A DNA stretch of 64,000 bases from an uncultured Actinomycetes bacterium (GTDB lineage Bacteria > Actinomycetota > Acidimicrobiia > Acidimicrobiales > RAAP-2): the NCBI GenBank assembly GCA_903870905.1, contig CAIQEU010000011.1, positions 1 through 64,000 on the forward strand. The letters are read 5' to 3'. How positions within the stretch are numbered: position 1 is the first letter of the stretch; the number at the start of each line of letters is the position of its first letter. Below are positions 45,006 to 54,842 of this stretch, one piece after another. Made by a program: the position numbers and the translations under genes. The notes beneath the pieces are model-generated. The model ran no database searches, was not told the origin of the DNA, and saw only the letters and a program-made list of their open reading frames with translations.

Positions 45006-46160
45006 TCATGATTCGTCGTGCACGACGAGCGCCGGCGCCAGAGGCTCAATCGGCTCCTCAGTTGCTCGGGATCGCTGATCGGGCCAGAACAAGAGCACCA
45101 GGCCAATCCCCGCCACGATGGCGGCGAAGGGGACCACCGTCGTGAGCGACGGGATGAACAGCGGGGTGAGCACCAGACTCGAGAGCACCGCAGTCCACGC
45201 CCACAGCGTGAGCACGGCCCGACGGTGTCCGTGACCGAGTCGCAAGAGTCGGTGGTGAATGTGGTCCTTGTCAGCCGTGGAGAACCCCGTCCCCTTGGCG
45301 GTCCGCCGAATGAAGGCCATCACCATGTCGAGGATGGGGATGCCGAGGATGAAGAACGGAAGGAAGAGGGGCGCGAAGAAGAAGTAGGTGATACCACTGG
45401 CTGGTGGCGTCCTTCCCCCAATGACCATCGTCGATGCCGACAGCAGCAGGCCGAGGAAGAGGGCACCAGCATCACCCATGAAGATCTTCGCTGGATGGAA
45501 GTTGAAGACCAAGAACCCGAGGCAGATGCCGCAGGCGATGATGGCGATGAGGGGACCGATGTTCGACAGCGGCAACAGACCGAGGCCCTCGAGCTTCAAG
45601 CCGTAGAGCGCCAGCGCTGCTGAGCCAATGGAGACGATCCCCGAGGCCAGCCCATCGAGACCGTCGATGAGGTTGACCGCATTCGTGAGGGCGATGACCC
45701 ACACGGCCGTCACCAGGGGAATGATGCTCGGGCTCAGCACCACGAACTGGCCCGTCAAGGGGATGTGGAACTGGTACATCGTGGCGCCGCAGAAGTAGAG
45801 GATCGACGCCGCGAGGACCTGTCCAGCCATCTTGGCCGGCGCAGACATGTCTCGGAGGTCATCGATGAGGCCAACGATGAAGATCGCCGTGCCGGCGAAC
45901 ACCACGCCGAGCGCCTCTGACGATGCGTGGAACAGCGGGCGAAACTGAGGGATGGCAGCAGCGGTCGCCATGGCGACGCAGAACCCCACGAACATCGCCG
46001 CTCCCCCGCCATAGGGCGTCACCCGTGCGTGGACCTTGCGGTCCTTTGGGACATCGACGTAGCCAATGGCGGTGGCGAGAGAAATTGCCGGCCAGGTGGC
46101 GAGCGCCGTCGTGGTGACTGCCACCACGAAGACGACGGCGTACCACCCGAGGGGAAGCAC
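45006..46160 (-). CDS. wecA: undecaprenyl-phosphate N-acetylhexosamine-1-phosphate transferase (WecA/Rfe, MraY superfamily)
   Basis: Integral membrane enzyme that starts cell-wall linker or polysaccharide synthesis by placing GlcNAc-1-P on undecaprenyl phosphate. The 384-residue protein has about 11 spans, the acidic IVGLIDDLRD, VNLIDGLDGLASG and FMGDAGALFLG loops, and the carbohydrate-binding-like DKDHIHHRLLRLGH. GTG at 46160 is five bases after the glyA stop. In mycobacteria the equivalent gene (rfe) also sits directly before the atp genes. Confidence 0.93.
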   Translation of the reverse strand: MLPLGWYAVVFVVAVTTTALATWPAISLATAIGYVDVPKDRKVHARVTPYGGGAAMFVGFCVAMATAAAIPQFRPLFHASSEALGVVFAGTAIFIVGLIDDLRDMSAPAKMAGQVLAASILYFCGATMYQFHIPLTGQFVVLSPSIIPLVTAVWVIALTNAVNLIDGLDGLASGIVSIGSAALALYGLKLEGLGLLPLSNIGPLIAIIACGICLGFLVFNFHPAKIFMGDAGALFLGLLLSASTMVIGGRTPPASGITYFFFAPLFLPFFILGIPILDMVMAFIRRTAKGTGFSTADKDHIHHRLLRLGHGHRRAVLTLWAWTAVLSSLVLTPLFIPSLTTVVPFAAIVAGIGLVLLFWPDQRSRATEEPIEPLAPALVVHDES

Positions 46161-46164
46161 GTCC

Positions 46165-47448
46165 TCAGTGCGTCCCGTAGGGCTGGAAGCCTCGGCACAG
46201 CTCGGCCACCTCGGCACGAGTCGCTGCGATCTGCGCATCGTCGGTGCGGTGCCTGAGCGTGCGAGCGATGAGCTGGGCCACGTGCTCCATCTCTGGCACC
46301 CCCATCCCAGTGGTGGTCATCGCCGGCGTACCGAAGCGAAGCCCCGAAGTCACGAACGGCGAGCGAGGGTCGTCAGGGATCGTGTTTCGGTTGCAGGTGA
46401 TGCCTGCTCGATCGAGCACCTCTTGGGCTTCCTTGCCGGTCAACGCTGCGTCGAAGGTCCGAAGGTCGACGAGCACGATGTGGTTATCAGTCCCACCGGC
46501 AACGAGGCGGAACCCTTCAGCGCTCAAGGCTGCGGCGAGCACCTTGGCGTTGGCCACGATCTGGTGCGCGTAGACCGAGAACTCGGGGCGAAGCGCTTCG
46601 CCGAACGCCACGGCCTTGGCCGCGATGGCGTGCTCCAGCGGGCCTCCTTGGAGGCCGGGGAAGATGGCGCTGTCGACCTTCTTGGCGAATTCGGCACTCG
46701 ACAAGATGGCGCCACCGCGCGGCCCTCGGAGGGTCTTGTGGGTCGTAAACGTCACCACGTCGGCAATACCCACCGGTGAGGGGTGGGCGCCACCAGCGAT
46801 GAGTCCCGCCGGGTGCGCAGCGTCGAACATGAGGAGTGCACCGACCTCATCGGCGATCTCTCGGAAGATCCGAGCATCAATGGTCCGCGAGTACGCCGTC
46901 GCGCCAGCAACGATCAGCTTCGGTCGCTCGGCAATCGCACGGTCCCGCACTTGGTTGAAGTCAATCCGCTCACCTGAGCCATCGTCTGCGGCCGGGGTGA
47001 GTCCGTAGTCGACGAAGCGCCAGATCTTCGAGGTCACGTTGGCGGGAGAACCATGGGTCAAGTGCCCACCGTGGTCGAGCTTCATCGCCAGCACCGTGTC
47101 GCCCGGCTCGATGAGCGCCATGTAGGCCGCCAAGTTGGCGTTGGCTCCGGCATGGGGCTGCACGTTGGCGTGCTCGGCACCGAAGAGTTGCTTCAGGCGC
47201 TCTCGGGCGAGGTCCTCGACCTGGTCCACGATCTGGTTCCCGCCGTAGTAGCGGCGACCGGGGTAGCCCTCGGAGTACTTGTTCGTGAGCACGGTGCCCG
47301 AGGCGGCGAGCACTGCCTCGGAGACGAAGTTCTCACTGGCGATGAGCTGCAAGGTGGTCTGCTGGCGGTCGAACTCCTCGCCGACGAGACGACCGACGTC
47401 AGGGTCGGCAGAGTTGAGAATTGCTGACGTTGACGGAATGAACGACAC
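46165..47448 (-). CDS. glyA: serine hydroxymethyltransferase
   Basis: Interconverts serine and glycine with tetrahydrofolate, feeding one-carbon metabolism. The 427-residue PLP enzyme has [12 protein letters not shown] near the start, [13 protein letters not shown], the PLP lysine in [13 protein letters not shown] and [15 protein letters not shown] at 47448 follows GAGGAG; the open frame upstream crosses rpiB. It lies 16 bases after rpiB and five bases before wecA. Confidence 0.96.
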   Translation of the reverse strand: MSFIPSTSAILNSADPDVGRLVGEEFDRQQTTLQLIASENFVSEAVLAASGTVLTNKYSEGYPGRRYYGGNQIVDQVEDLARERLKQLFGAEHANVQPHAGANANLAAYMALIEPGDTVLAMKLDHGGHLTHGSPANVTSKIWRFVDYGLTPAADDGSGERIDFNQVRDRAIAERPKLIVAGATAYSRTIDARIFREIADEVGALLMFDAAHPAGLIAGGAHPSPVGIADVVTFTTHKTLRGPRGGAILSSAEFAKKVDSAIFPGLQGGPLEHAIAAKAVAFGEALRPEFSVYAHQIVANAKVLAAALSAEGFRLVAGGTDNHIVLVDLRTFDAALTGKEAQEVLDRAGITCNRNTIPDDPRSPFVTSGLRFGTPAMTTTGMGVPEMEHVAQLIARTLRHRTDDAQIAATRAEVAELCRGFQPYGTH

Positions 47449-47464
47449 GGTGCTCCTCGTGGGG

Positions 47465-47917
47465 CTAGTTGGTGGGTGAAACGTCGAGCGCAGCGATCTT
47501 GGCGATGCGCTGGAGGTGGCGGTCGCCACCAGGGGTGGCGGCGAGGTAGGCGTCAACCGCTTCCAAGATGACGGCCTCGCCGGTGAGGCGGGCGCCGAAG
47601 CAGATGACGTTGGCGTGGTTGTGCTCTCGGCACAGATGCGCAGCGGTCACATCGGTCACGGTTGCAGCTCGCACGCCGGGAACTTTGTTGGCAGCAATGG
47701 CGATCCCAATGCCGGATCCGCAGACGCAGATCCCAAGGTCAGCCTGACCGGCCACGACCGCTCGACCAACGGCGGCGCCGAAATCGGGGTAGTCCACCGA
47801 TGTCGTCCCGTCGGTCGTGCCGAGGTCGACCACCTCGTGCCCGCGCTCCATGAGGTGTGCGGCAATTCGCTCCTTGATGGCGAAGCCTGCATGATCGGCA
47901 CCGAGGGCGAGTCGCAT
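47465..47917 (-). CDS. rpiB: ribose-5-phosphate isomerase B
   Basis: Pentose-phosphate isomerase. The 150-residue product has [13 protein letters not shown], the catalytic Cys in [17 protein letters not shown], and [19 protein letters not shown]-type end. ATG at 47917 is six bases after a TAGAGT, so the message is probably leaderless. It heads the run rpiB-glyA-wecA-atp, with no gap over 80 bases down to atpC, so one 10.5-kb transcript is possible. Confidence 0.95.
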   Translation of the reverse strand: MRLALGADHAGFAIKERIAAHLMERGHEVVDLGTTDGTTSVDYPDFGAAVGRAVVAGQADLGICVCGSGIGIAIAANKVPGVRAATVTDVTAAHLCREHNHANVICFGARLTGEAVILEAVDAYLAATPGGDRHLQRIAKIAALDVSPTN

Positions 47918-47929
47918 GCCCTCACTCTA
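47918..47929 (-). promoter_or_regulatory. -10 element of a probable leaderless rpiB-glyA-wecA-atp transcript
   Basis: On the minus strand TAGAGT (47924-47929) is followed by six bases and the ATG at 47917. It is the only obvious promoter seen ahead of the long atp-containing unit, though internal promoters are not excluded. Confidence 0.55.
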
Positions 47930-47985
47930 GTAAGCCCATTTGCCCACCGGTGAGGCCCGTGATCCGGGGGTGTGCGCTCGCCCGA

Positions 47986-47998
47986 TACGCTCGTTTGC
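47986..47998 (+). promoter_or_regulatory. -10 element of a probable leaderless thiolase-like gene mRNA
   Basis: TACGCT at 47986-47991 is followed by seven bases and GTG at 47999, with no ribosome site. It is divergent from the rpiB promoter only about 60 bases away. Confidence 0.6.
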
Positions 47999-49552
47999 GT
48001 GAGCCTCGACCCACGGACCCCGGTCCTCGTTGGCGTCGGCCAGGTAACTACCCCGCCGACTGCCTCCCTGAACCCCACCGAACGCCCCCAACCGCTTGAC
48101 CTCATGGTCCGTGCAGTGGCTGCCGCCGCCGAGGACTGCGATGGCGTCGCACCCGGTTCTGCAGCGACTGCTGGTCGGGCACTCTTGGAGCGAGCCCAAT
48201 CGCTTCGGGTCATCGCCTCGTTTGGATGGCACACGTCGAACCCAGGAGCGCTGATCGCCGAGCGGCTCGGCATCGACCCCCAAGAACTGATCTTGACGTC
48301 GACGGGTGGGAACACACCCCTCGCGCTCCTCCACGACGGAGCGCTCGCCATCGCCCGAGGAGACCTCGACGTGGTGGTCGTCACCGGTGCCGAGGCGATG
48401 TACACGAGGAACTTGGCCCGACGCTCCACAGAACACGGCACCTTGACCTGGGCCAGTCAACCCGCCGAGTCAACACCGCCAGCGACCAACTTCGGCGGTG
48501 CCGACCGCGCCGGCACCACCGAGCTCGAAACCAGTCGTGGCGTGCGCCTGCCCATCGAGGCCTATCCGCTCATAGAGAACGCCATTCGTGCGAGCCGCGG
48601 ATGGACCATGGACGAGCACCGTGCCGCCATCGGGTCGCTGTGGTCCGAAGGCTCGCGGGTTGCTGCCACGAACCCCTACGCCTGGATCCAACAGCCGAAG
48701 ACTGCCGAAGAACTCACGACGCCGACGCCGCAGAACCGCTTGATTTCGTATCCCTACACGAAGATGTTGACGGCCAACCTGTCAGTGGATCAGGGTGCGG
48801 CGTACATCTTGTGCTCCGTCGAGGCGGCCGAGGCCGCAGGGGTGGACCGCGATCGATGGGTCTTCCCTCTCGCGGGAGCCGATGGCAACGACCACTGGTT
48901 CATGAGCCACCGCGAGAACCTCCACTCCTCGCCAGCGATTCGCCTCGCTGGCGAAGCCACGTTCGCCGGTGCCGAAGTCATCGCTGATGAACTGGCCCTC
49001 GTCGACCTCTACTCCTGCTTCCCCGCAGTGGTGCAGATCGCCACGTCCGAACTCGGTCTCGCCGGGCACCCAGAACGTCCGTGGACGGTGACGGGAGGCC
49101 TCACGTTCGCTGGCGGGCCGGGGAACAACTACGTCACGCACTCCATTGCCACCATGGTCCAGCGCCTCCGGGAAATGCCGGGCGCGAGCGGCCTCGTGAC
49201 GGGGCTCGGCTGGTTCTCGACGAAGCACTCAGTTGGGATCCTCGGGAGTCGTCCTCCACGGCACCACGGTGCAGATGGCTACCGCTACACCGACGTGCAG
49301 TCGGCGGTTGACGCACTGCCCCAGACCCGCGTCCAGGGGAACTACGTCGGCGAGGCGACGGTGGAGACCTACACGGTGACCTACGACCGAACCGGCGAGC
49401 CGACCCTCGGCATCATCTGCGGACGCACGAGTGACGAGGCGAGGATCTGGGGGCAAATTACCGAGCCGTCGGTACTCTCCACCGCCGCAACCACCGATTG
49501 GAACGGTCGCACCGGCACTCTGGCCGAGAACGGCACCTTCAGCTTCAGCTGA
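47999..49552 (+). CDS. thiolase-like protein (acetyl-CoA acetyltransferase family)
   Basis: A 517-residue protein with the thiolase fold: VLVGVGQVTTPP, the central helix SRGWTMDEHRAAIGSLW, and C-terminal halves GGLTFAGGPGNNYVTHSIA and GLVTGLGWFSTKHSVGIL. In the place of the usual nucleophilic Cys the helix start reads LTSTGGNTPLALL, so the first catalytic Cys is missing; this is also so in several actinobacterial thiolase-like proteins of lipid or sterol catabolism. Activity is therefore uncertain. GTG at 47999 is seven bases after a -10. It is the only plus-strand gene between rpiB and lysA and overlaps the convergent GNAT gene by eight bases. Confidence 0.85.
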   Translation: MSLDPRTPVLVGVGQVTTPPTASLNPTERPQPLDLMVRAVAAAAEDCDGVAPGSAATAGRALLERAQSLRVIASFGWHTSNPGALIAERLGIDPQELILTSTGGNTPLALLHDGALAIARGDLDVVVVTGAEAMYTRNLARRSTEHGTLTWASQPAESTPPATNFGGADRAGTTELETSRGVRLPIEAYPLIENAIRASRGWTMDEHRAAIGSLWSEGSRVAATNPYAWIQQPKTAEELTTPTPQNRLISYPYTKMLTANLSVDQGAAYILCSVEAAEAAGVDRDRWVFPLAGADGNDHWFMSHRENLHSSPAIRLAGEATFAGAEVIADELALVDLYSCFPAVVQIATSELGLAGHPERPWTVTGGLTFAGGPGNNYVTHSIATMVQRLREMPGASGLVTGLGWFSTKHSVGILGSRPPRHHGADGYRYTDVQSAVDALPQTRVQGNYVGEATVETYTVTYDRTGEPTLGIICGRTSDEARIWGQITEPSVLSTAATTDWNGRTGTLAENGTFSFS

Positions 49553-50012
49553 TCACCGAGCGGTCCCACCGATACTGCACGTCGGGGGCTCCTTCCTCGT
49601 TGTCGCCATTTGTCATCGCCACTGCTTTGAACCCGAGGGATTCGTAGAACTGGCGGGCCGGAACGTTCGACTGGAAGGTCGACAGCGAGAGGGTGCCCAC
49701 CGACGCGACCTTGGCGTGGGCGACCATCTGGGTGCCGACGCCCATTCGATGCGCGGCGTGGACCACGTAGAGCTGCTCGATGGAGGTCTCGGTGTGCACC
49801 ATGACGGCGCACACCTCGTCTACTCGAGGAGCGAGGAGGAGCCGTGCTCCGGCGTCGAGTCGAGTGGCGAGGTAGGGAGCGAGTTCCACGTCGTCATCGT
49901 GGACGCTCCGTGGAATCAGAGGGAACGCATCCCGTCGGCTACGAGCAATCACCGCTGCGGCGACGTCGAGGTCGGCGTGGCTCCCCACCTCGAGGGTGAC
50001 CGCAGTCGTCAC
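49545..50012 (-). CDS. GNAT-family N-acetyltransferase
   Basis: A 155-residue acetyltransferase: VCAVMVHTETSIEQLYV strand pair, the acetyl-CoA loop HRMGVGTQMVAHA, and FQSNVPARQFYESLGFKAV. A general GNAT, not clearly RimI although the place near sua5 and prmC recalls ribosomal protein modification genes. GTG at 50012 overlaps the sua5 stop (GTGA); the longer open frame upstream runs through other genes and is not used. Confidence 0.85.
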   Translation of the reverse strand: MTTAVTLEVGSHADLDVAAAVIARSRRDAFPLIPRSVHDDDVELAPYLATRLDAGARLLLAPRVDEVCAVMVHTETSIEQLYVVHAAHRMGVGTQMVAHAKVASVGTLSLSTFQSNVPARQFYESLGFKAVAMTNGDNEEGAPDVQYRWDRSVIS

Positions 50013-50587
50013 TCCCCGAGCGCAATCGGGCCCTGCCGGAGCACGCTCACGACCCCGTCGAGCACCTGCACCACGGTTGACGATCGCCCACCACCCGCTG
50101 CACCGGCGAGAACGACATCGCCCTCGCCGAGCAACGACGCTGCTTCTTCGGCCGAGGTTACCGGGGGCTGACCGTGGAGGTTGCAGCTGGTCGTGGCGAG
50201 CGGGCCCGTGGCCTCGAGGAGAGCGAGCAGGCGGGGGTCGTCGGGCATGCGAAGGCCAACCGTCGAGGTCGCACCGGTGAGCATCGCGAGACCCGGAGGA
50301 CAGGTGACCACCACCGTTAGCGGCCCGGGCCAGAACCGCGCCATGAGTCGCACGGCCACCTCGTCGAGATCTCCGACGAGGGACTGTGTCATGGCAGGTG
50401 ACGCCACGAGCACCGGGAGCGCGACCTCGGGCGGACGCTGCTTCACCGCGAAGATCGCGGCGATGGCGTCGGGTCGGTCGAGTCGAGCGGCGATCCCCCA
50501 GACGGTGTCGGTTGGGATGGCGGCAACGCCTCCCGCATCGAGCACTCGGGCAACGGCATCGAGTGATGCGGTGATCAGTCCGGGCAT
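50009..50587 (-). CDS. threonylcarbamoyl-AMP synthase (Sua5/YciO/YrdC family)
   Basis: Makes the donor for t6A at position 37 of ANN-decoding tRNAs. The 192-residue protein has IPTDTVWGIAARLD, the KQRPPEVALPVLV strand, FWPGPLTVVV, VGLRMPDD and TTSCNLHGQPP. No long Sua5 C-terminal domain. ATG at 50587 lies inside the end of prmC (13-base overlap). Position after prmC is the conserved actinobacterial one. Confidence 0.93.
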   Translation of the reverse strand: MPGLITASLDAVARVLDAGGVAAIPTDTVWGIAARLDRPDAIAAIFAVKQRPPEVALPVLVASPAMTQSLVGDLDEVAVRLMARFWPGPLTVVVTCPPGLAMLTGATSTVGLRMPDDPRLLALLEATGPLATTSCNLHGQPPVTSAEEAASLLGEGDVVLAGAAGGGRSSTVVQVLDGVVSVLRQGPIALGE

Positions 50588-51396
50588 CGGATGACGACTC
50601 CTCGGTTCTTTCCTGCGAGGTCCTGCACAATCTCCACGGTACCGAGGGAGCGAGCGAGTTCGGCCAGGTCGTCGCACTGGTGCGGGGCGCACTCGAGCAC
50701 GACGACGGCCCGAGGGGCGAGGAAGGCTGGAGCACCATCGATGATGCACTCGAGATCGCCGAGTCCATCGTGCCCGGCTCGAGACGGACCGGCCACGAGT
50801 GCGGTCCGGGGCTCGGCGTAGAGCGCTCGATCGAGGGTGGCGTACTCCGCGTCCGTCACGTAGGGGGGATTCGAGACGAGGAGGTTGACCGCTCCGTGGA
50901 GGACGTCGGGAAGTGGCTCCCACCACGACCCGAGGTGGAACTCGACGGCGGAACCAGTGCGCTCGGCGTTGCGTTTGGCGAGGCTCAGCGCTTCGGGGGA
51001 CGCGTCGACTGCATGCACGGTGACGCCGCCGATCTCGGTGGCGAGTGCGCAGGCAATGGCGCCTGATCCCGTCCCGAGATCCACCGCGATGAGCGGGCGA
51101 TCGAGCGTCGAAGCCGCCGCGATGGCGTACTCCACCATCTGTTCAGTCTCAGGTCGCGGAATGAGCGCCCGCTCATCGACGAGGAGGTCGAGGTGCCGAA
51201 ATCCCCATGAACCGCACGCATACTGCAAGGGGTAGCCCGAGGCAACGGCGGCAGCCTTCTCTCGGAGGATGGGCGCTGCGGCGACAATCTCCTCAGCGCC
51301 TGCGCCCGGTCCAACCACAGCGTCGATGAGCCAGGTTGCCTGCACCGACCCACCGACGAGCGACGCTAATTCAGCGACCAGGGAAGCCCGGGTCAC
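50575..51396 (-). CDS. prmC: peptide chain release factor glutamine methyltransferase
   Basis: Methylates the GGQ glutamine of release factors. The 273-residue protein has an N-terminal helical domain, SAM motif VDLGTGSGAIACALA, and the substrate motif SNPPYVTDAE. GTG at 51396 overlaps the prfA stop (GTGA), pairing it with its substrate gene. One of the best-conserved links of this gene order. Confidence 0.96.
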   Translation of the reverse strand: MTRASLVAELASLVGGSVQATWLIDAVVGPGAGAEEIVAAAPILREKAAAVASGYPLQYACGSWGFRHLDLLVDERALIPRPETEQMVEYAIAAASTLDRPLIAVDLGTGSGAIACALATEIGGVTVHAVDASPEALSLAKRNAERTGSAVEFHLGSWWEPLPDVLHGAVNLLVSNPPYVTDAEYATLDRALYAEPRTALVAGPSRAGHDGLGDLECIIDGAPAFLAPRAVVVLECAPHQCDDLAELARSLGTVEIVQDLAGKNRGVVIRCPD

Positions 51397-52487
51397 CGGA
51401 GGCCCTCGTCCTCCCCGGCGAGTTGACGAGCGCGAGCTTCTGCGAGGAGCGCATCGGTGAATTCATCGAGATCGCCAGCCAAGACCGCTTCTAAGTTGTA
51501 GCGCGTGAGTCCCTCGACGCGGTGGTCGGTGACGCGGTTCTCCTTGAAGTTATAGGTGCGGATCTTGTCGGCACGACCACCGGATCCAACCTGGCTTCGA
51601 CGCTGCGAGGACAACTCGGCCTCTTGGGCATCTTGCTTGGCCTTGAGCAGCCGTGATCGCAGCACCACCATGGCGCGCGCTCGGTTCTGAATCTGGCTCT
51701 TCTCGTCCTGCATGGCCACCACGATGCCGGTCGGCAGGTGGGTGATGCGAACGGCGGAGTCCGTAGTGTTGACCGATTGGCCACCAGGCCCTGAGGATCG
51801 GTAGACGTCGATCTTCAAGTCGTTTTGGTCGATCTCGATGTCGACCTCTTCAGCTTCAGGGAGCACGGTGACAGTGGCCGAAGAGGTGTGGATCCGGCCC
51901 TTGGCCTCGGTCTCGGGCACCCGCTGGACGCGGTGCACCCCGCCTTCGATCGACAACCGCCTCCAGGCATCGTCACCCTTGACGAGCATCGAGGCTTCAT
52001 TCACGCCCTGACGCTCGGACTCGTCGAAGCTCAAGACTTCGACCTTCCACCCACGACGCGCCGCGTAGCGCTGGTACATCTCGAAGAGGTCACGGGCGAA
52101 CAGGTTCGCTTCTTCCCCACCTTCAGCGCCACGGACTTCCATGATGACGTTGCGCCCATCGTTGGGATCCTTGGGCAACAACAAGGTCTGCAGTTCGGCC
52201 TCTAATCGCTCCATGGTGGCCGCTGCGCTGTCGACTTCCTCGCGCAGCAGCTCGCGGTCATCGCCGGTGGCGTCTGCCAACATCTCGGTCGCCGTCGCCC
52301 GGTCCTCACGAGCCTGCTTGTAGGCACGCCATGCATCCATGATGGGCACGAGGTCACGGTGTCGGCGAGACAGGTCTCTCAGGCGACCCCCGTCGTTGTT
52401 CGACGCCGCCTCGGTGAGATCGGCTTCGACGACGGCGAATTCCGCCTCGAGCGCGTCGAGTCGCTGGTCGAGGGTTGGACGAGCCAT
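51393..52487 (-). CDS. prfA: peptide chain release factor 1
   Basis: Ends translation at UAA and UAG. The 364-residue protein has the catalytic loop SSGPGGQSVNTTDSAVRITH and the N-terminal coiled arm; the class is RF1 from place, length and FARDLFEMYQRYAARRGW. ATG at 52487, 33 bases after the rpmE stop. Confidence 0.96.
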   Translation of the reverse strand: MARPTLDQRLDALEAEFAVVEADLTEAASNNDGGRLRDLSRRHRDLVPIMDAWRAYKQAREDRATATEMLADATGDDRELLREEVDSAAATMERLEAELQTLLLPKDPNDGRNVIMEVRGAEGGEEANLFARDLFEMYQRYAARRGWKVEVLSFDESERQGVNEASMLVKGDDAWRRLSIEGGVHRVQRVPETEAKGRIHTSSATVTVLPEAEEVDIEIDQNDLKIDVYRSSGPGGQSVNTTDSAVRITHLPTGIVVAMQDEKSQIQNRARAMVVLRSRLLKAKQDAQEAELSSQRRSQVGSGGRADKIRTYNFKENRVTDHRVEGLTRYNLEAVLAGDLDEFTDALLAEARARQLAGEDEGLR

Positions 52488-52520
52488 GGTGGTCTGCGCA
52501 GCCCGACGGGCTGGCCGTTC

Positions 52521-52730
52521 CTACTTGGTCTTGCGGACGCCGTAGCGACGCTGGAAGCGCTCGACGCGGCCTCCGGAGTCGACCAGCTTCTGCTTCCCCG
52601 TGAAGAACGGGTGGCACTCGTTGCACAGTTCCACGACGATCTCAGACTTGGTCGAGCGAGTGGTGAAGGTGTTCCCACAGGAGCAGCGGACTTGTGCGGT
52701 CTCGTAGGTGGGGTGAATGTCGGGCTTCAT
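52521..52730 (-). CDS. rpmE: 50S ribosomal protein L31 (zinc type)
   Basis: A 69-residue protein with the zinc cysteines of the C+ form: CSCGN and CNECHPF, ending in the basic [15 protein letters not shown] tail. It therefore belongs to the zinc-containing version, replaced by a Cys-free paralogue under zinc shortage in some actinobacteria. It lies 69 bases after rho. Confidence 0.97.
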   Translation of the reverse strand: MKPDIHPTYETAQVRCSCGNTFTTRSTKSEIVVELCNECHPFFTGKQKLVDSGGRVERFQRRYGVRKTK

Positions 52731-52799
52731 CGGTACTCCAGTGCCGTTGCTAGGGGCGTCAGCCTAGTGCCTCGGCGGGCACAGGCCAAACGGGATTGG

Positions 52800-54647
52800 T
52801 TAGTTCGTGGGGGTTGGGCCCTTGGCGATCTCCGCCAAGAACTCATCGTTGGACCTCGTGGTGCGGATCTTGTCCATCAGCAGTTCGAGACCAGGGGCGG
52901 AGTTCCCCTCTGCGGCGAGGGCGTTCAGCACCCGGCGGAGCTTCCAGACTTGCTGGAGCTGACCCCGGTCGAAGAGCAACTCTTCATGACGGGTGGAGGA
53001 CGCGTTGACGTCAATGGAGGGGTAGAGGCGTCGCTCCGCCAACCGCCGGTCGAGGCGAAGCTCCATGTTGCCGGTGCCCTTGAACTCCTCGAAGATCACC
53101 TCGTCCATCTTCGAACCCGTCTCGACCAGTGCGGTGGCCAGGATGGTCAGCGAACCGCCCTCTTCGATGTTGCGAGCAGCACCGAAGAACTTCTTCGGCG
53201 GATAGAGGGCCCCGGAGTCCACACCACCGGACATGATGCGTCCCGTTGCTGGGTGGGACAGGTTGTAGGCGCGGGCCAGACGGGTGATGCCGTCCAAGAT
53301 GATGACGACGTCGCGCCCCATCTCCACGAGGCGCTTCGCTCGCTCGAGGGCGAGTTCGGCCACCTGCGTGTGCTCATCGCTCGGACGGTCGAAGGTCGAG
53401 GCGATGACTTCCCCGCTCACCGACCGCTTCATGTCGGTGACCTCTTCGGGGCGCTCATCGACGAGCAGCACCATGAGGTGAATGTCGGGGTTATTCGCCT
53501 CGATCGAGTGGGCGATCTGCTTCATGACCGTGGTCTTTCCTGCCTTGGGCGGGGAGACGATGAGGCCGCGCTGACCCTTCCCAATCGGGGCGAGGAGGTC
53601 GACGATCCGAGCGGTCAGGTTCTCCTTATCGCGAGCATCCCCGGTCTCGAGCACCAACTTGGAGTCGGGGAACAACGGGGTGAGATCTTCGAACTTCGGC
53701 CGGAGCTTGGCGACCTCTGGGTCGAGACCGGACACGGTGTCAACCCGGACGAGTGCAGCGAACTTCTCGTTGTTCGCTGCTGGACGGTAGGCGCCTTCGA
53801 TGACGTCACCCTTGCGGATGCCGAACTTGCGGGCCAGGTTGATCGGGACGTAGACGTCCTTGGCTGATGCCAGGTACCCCTTCGTCCGCAAGAAGCCGAA
53901 GCCTTCATCACGGAGATCCACGGTGCCGCGCACCTCGACGACCTCACCGTTGTAGGGGGTTTGGTCGTTACCTTGACCCTGGAAGTCGCGCTCAGCGAAC
54001 CCGCTGCCGTCACGGTCGCGACCACGACGGCGACGGTTGCGGCGGCCGCCAATTTCGTTCCCCGGCTGAGGTTGGCCGCCACCTTGACGCTGCCCACCTT
54101 GGCCATTGCCCTGACCCTGCTGGTTGCCACCATTGTTCGGTCGCGGACCACGGTCTGGGCGGTCGCCGCGGTCTTGGCGCTCTGGACGGTCGCCGTTCTG
54201 GCGAGAATCACGGGGAGCAGGTGCCGCCCCGTCGATCTCCGGCTCAGGGAAGACGGCGGGCGTCTTCGACGTGGGCGTCTCGGGACGCGTGGTGACCTCG
54301 GGGAAGTCATCATCGAGGTCAACAGAAGCGCTCGGTCCCGGGTCGTTGGGGTCGAAGGAGAACACCGCTTGGGGCTTCGGTCGCGGGCCACGCGCCTGGC
54401 GAGGTGCCGGACGACTCGCCGCAGGAGCGTCGGACTCCGCTGTCGTCGGAGCAGCAGCGGGGGCCGCAGTCGGAGTTGGCGCAGACGCCGTTTCGGTCAC
54501 GCCGGTTGCCGCCAAGATGCGATCGACGAGGTCGGCCTTCTTAGTGCGACTCGTGACCTTGATGGCCATGGACTGGGCAATGGTGTGGAGCTCTTCACGC
54601 TCTTTGGACTCGAGCATGGACCGCTCAGCCTGGGGACCAGACGCCAT
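52800..54647 (-). CDS. rho: transcription termination factor Rho with disordered N-terminal insert
   Basis: Hexameric RNA helicase that ends transcription. The 615-residue protein is about 200 longer than E. coli Rho. Order: N-terminal helical domain ([21 protein letters not shown]), a long acidic then Arg/Gly/Asn/Gln-rich disordered insert (about 45-225), the cold-shock-like RNA-binding domain ([18 protein letters not shown]), and the ATPase core with P-loop [25 protein letters not shown] and [17 protein letters not shown] (Q and R loops). Such inserts are typical of actinobacterial Rho. ATG at 54647 follows GAAGAGG; the frame upstream is absent. Confidence 0.96.
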   Translation of the reverse strand: MASGPQAERSMLESKEREELHTIAQSMAIKVTSRTKKADLVDRILAATGVTETASAPTPTAAPAAAPTTAESDAPAASRPAPRQARGPRPKPQAVFSFDPNDPGPSASVDLDDDFPEVTTRPETPTSKTPAVFPEPEIDGAAPAPRDSRQNGDRPERQDRGDRPDRGPRPNNGGNQQGQGNGQGGQRQGGGQPQPGNEIGGRRNRRRRGRDRDGSGFAERDFQGQGNDQTPYNGEVVEVRGTVDLRDEGFGFLRTKGYLASAKDVYVPINLARKFGIRKGDVIEGAYRPAANNEKFAALVRVDTVSGLDPEVAKLRPKFEDLTPLFPDSKLVLETGDARDKENLTARIVDLLAPIGKGQRGLIVSPPKAGKTTVMKQIAHSIEANNPDIHLMVLLVDERPEEVTDMKRSVSGEVIASTFDRPSDEHTQVAELALERAKRLVEMGRDVVIILDGITRLARAYNLSHPATGRIMSGGVDSGALYPPKKFFGAARNIEEGGSLTILATALVETGSKMDEVIFEEFKGTGNMELRLDRRLAERRLYPSIDVNASSTRHEELLFDRGQLQQVWKLRRVLNALAAEGNSAPGLELLMDKIRTTRSNDEFLAEIAKGPTPTN

Positions 54648-54842
54648 CTAGGAACCTCTTCTCGTAGGGGTGCTCGTCGCGAGGTGCCAAGGCACGCCCG
54701 ACGGGCGGTGAACGAAAGGGGGGCGCTTCGCTGCGCACCTCGTCGTGTCCGCTCGGCCTACGCCGTTTCGGGCGGGAGCGGGCGGGTGGAACCGACGAAG
54801 GTGAGTGTAGCGGAGCGCGGTCGCTCGTGGCGACCGGGCAGG
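54648..54842 (-). promoter_or_regulatory. rho promoter, leader and thrC terminator region
   Basis: The hairpin GGTCGC-CACGA-GCGACC at 54819-54835, eight bases after the thrC stop, can end that transcript. Downstream TACACT (54804-54809, minus strand) is a likely rho -10, giving a leader of about 150 bases rich in GC pairs, including GCGCAGCGAAGCGC and GCCCGTCGGGC. Rho genes are often autoregulated through a long leader. I see no ORF and no thrB here. Confidence 0.5.
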
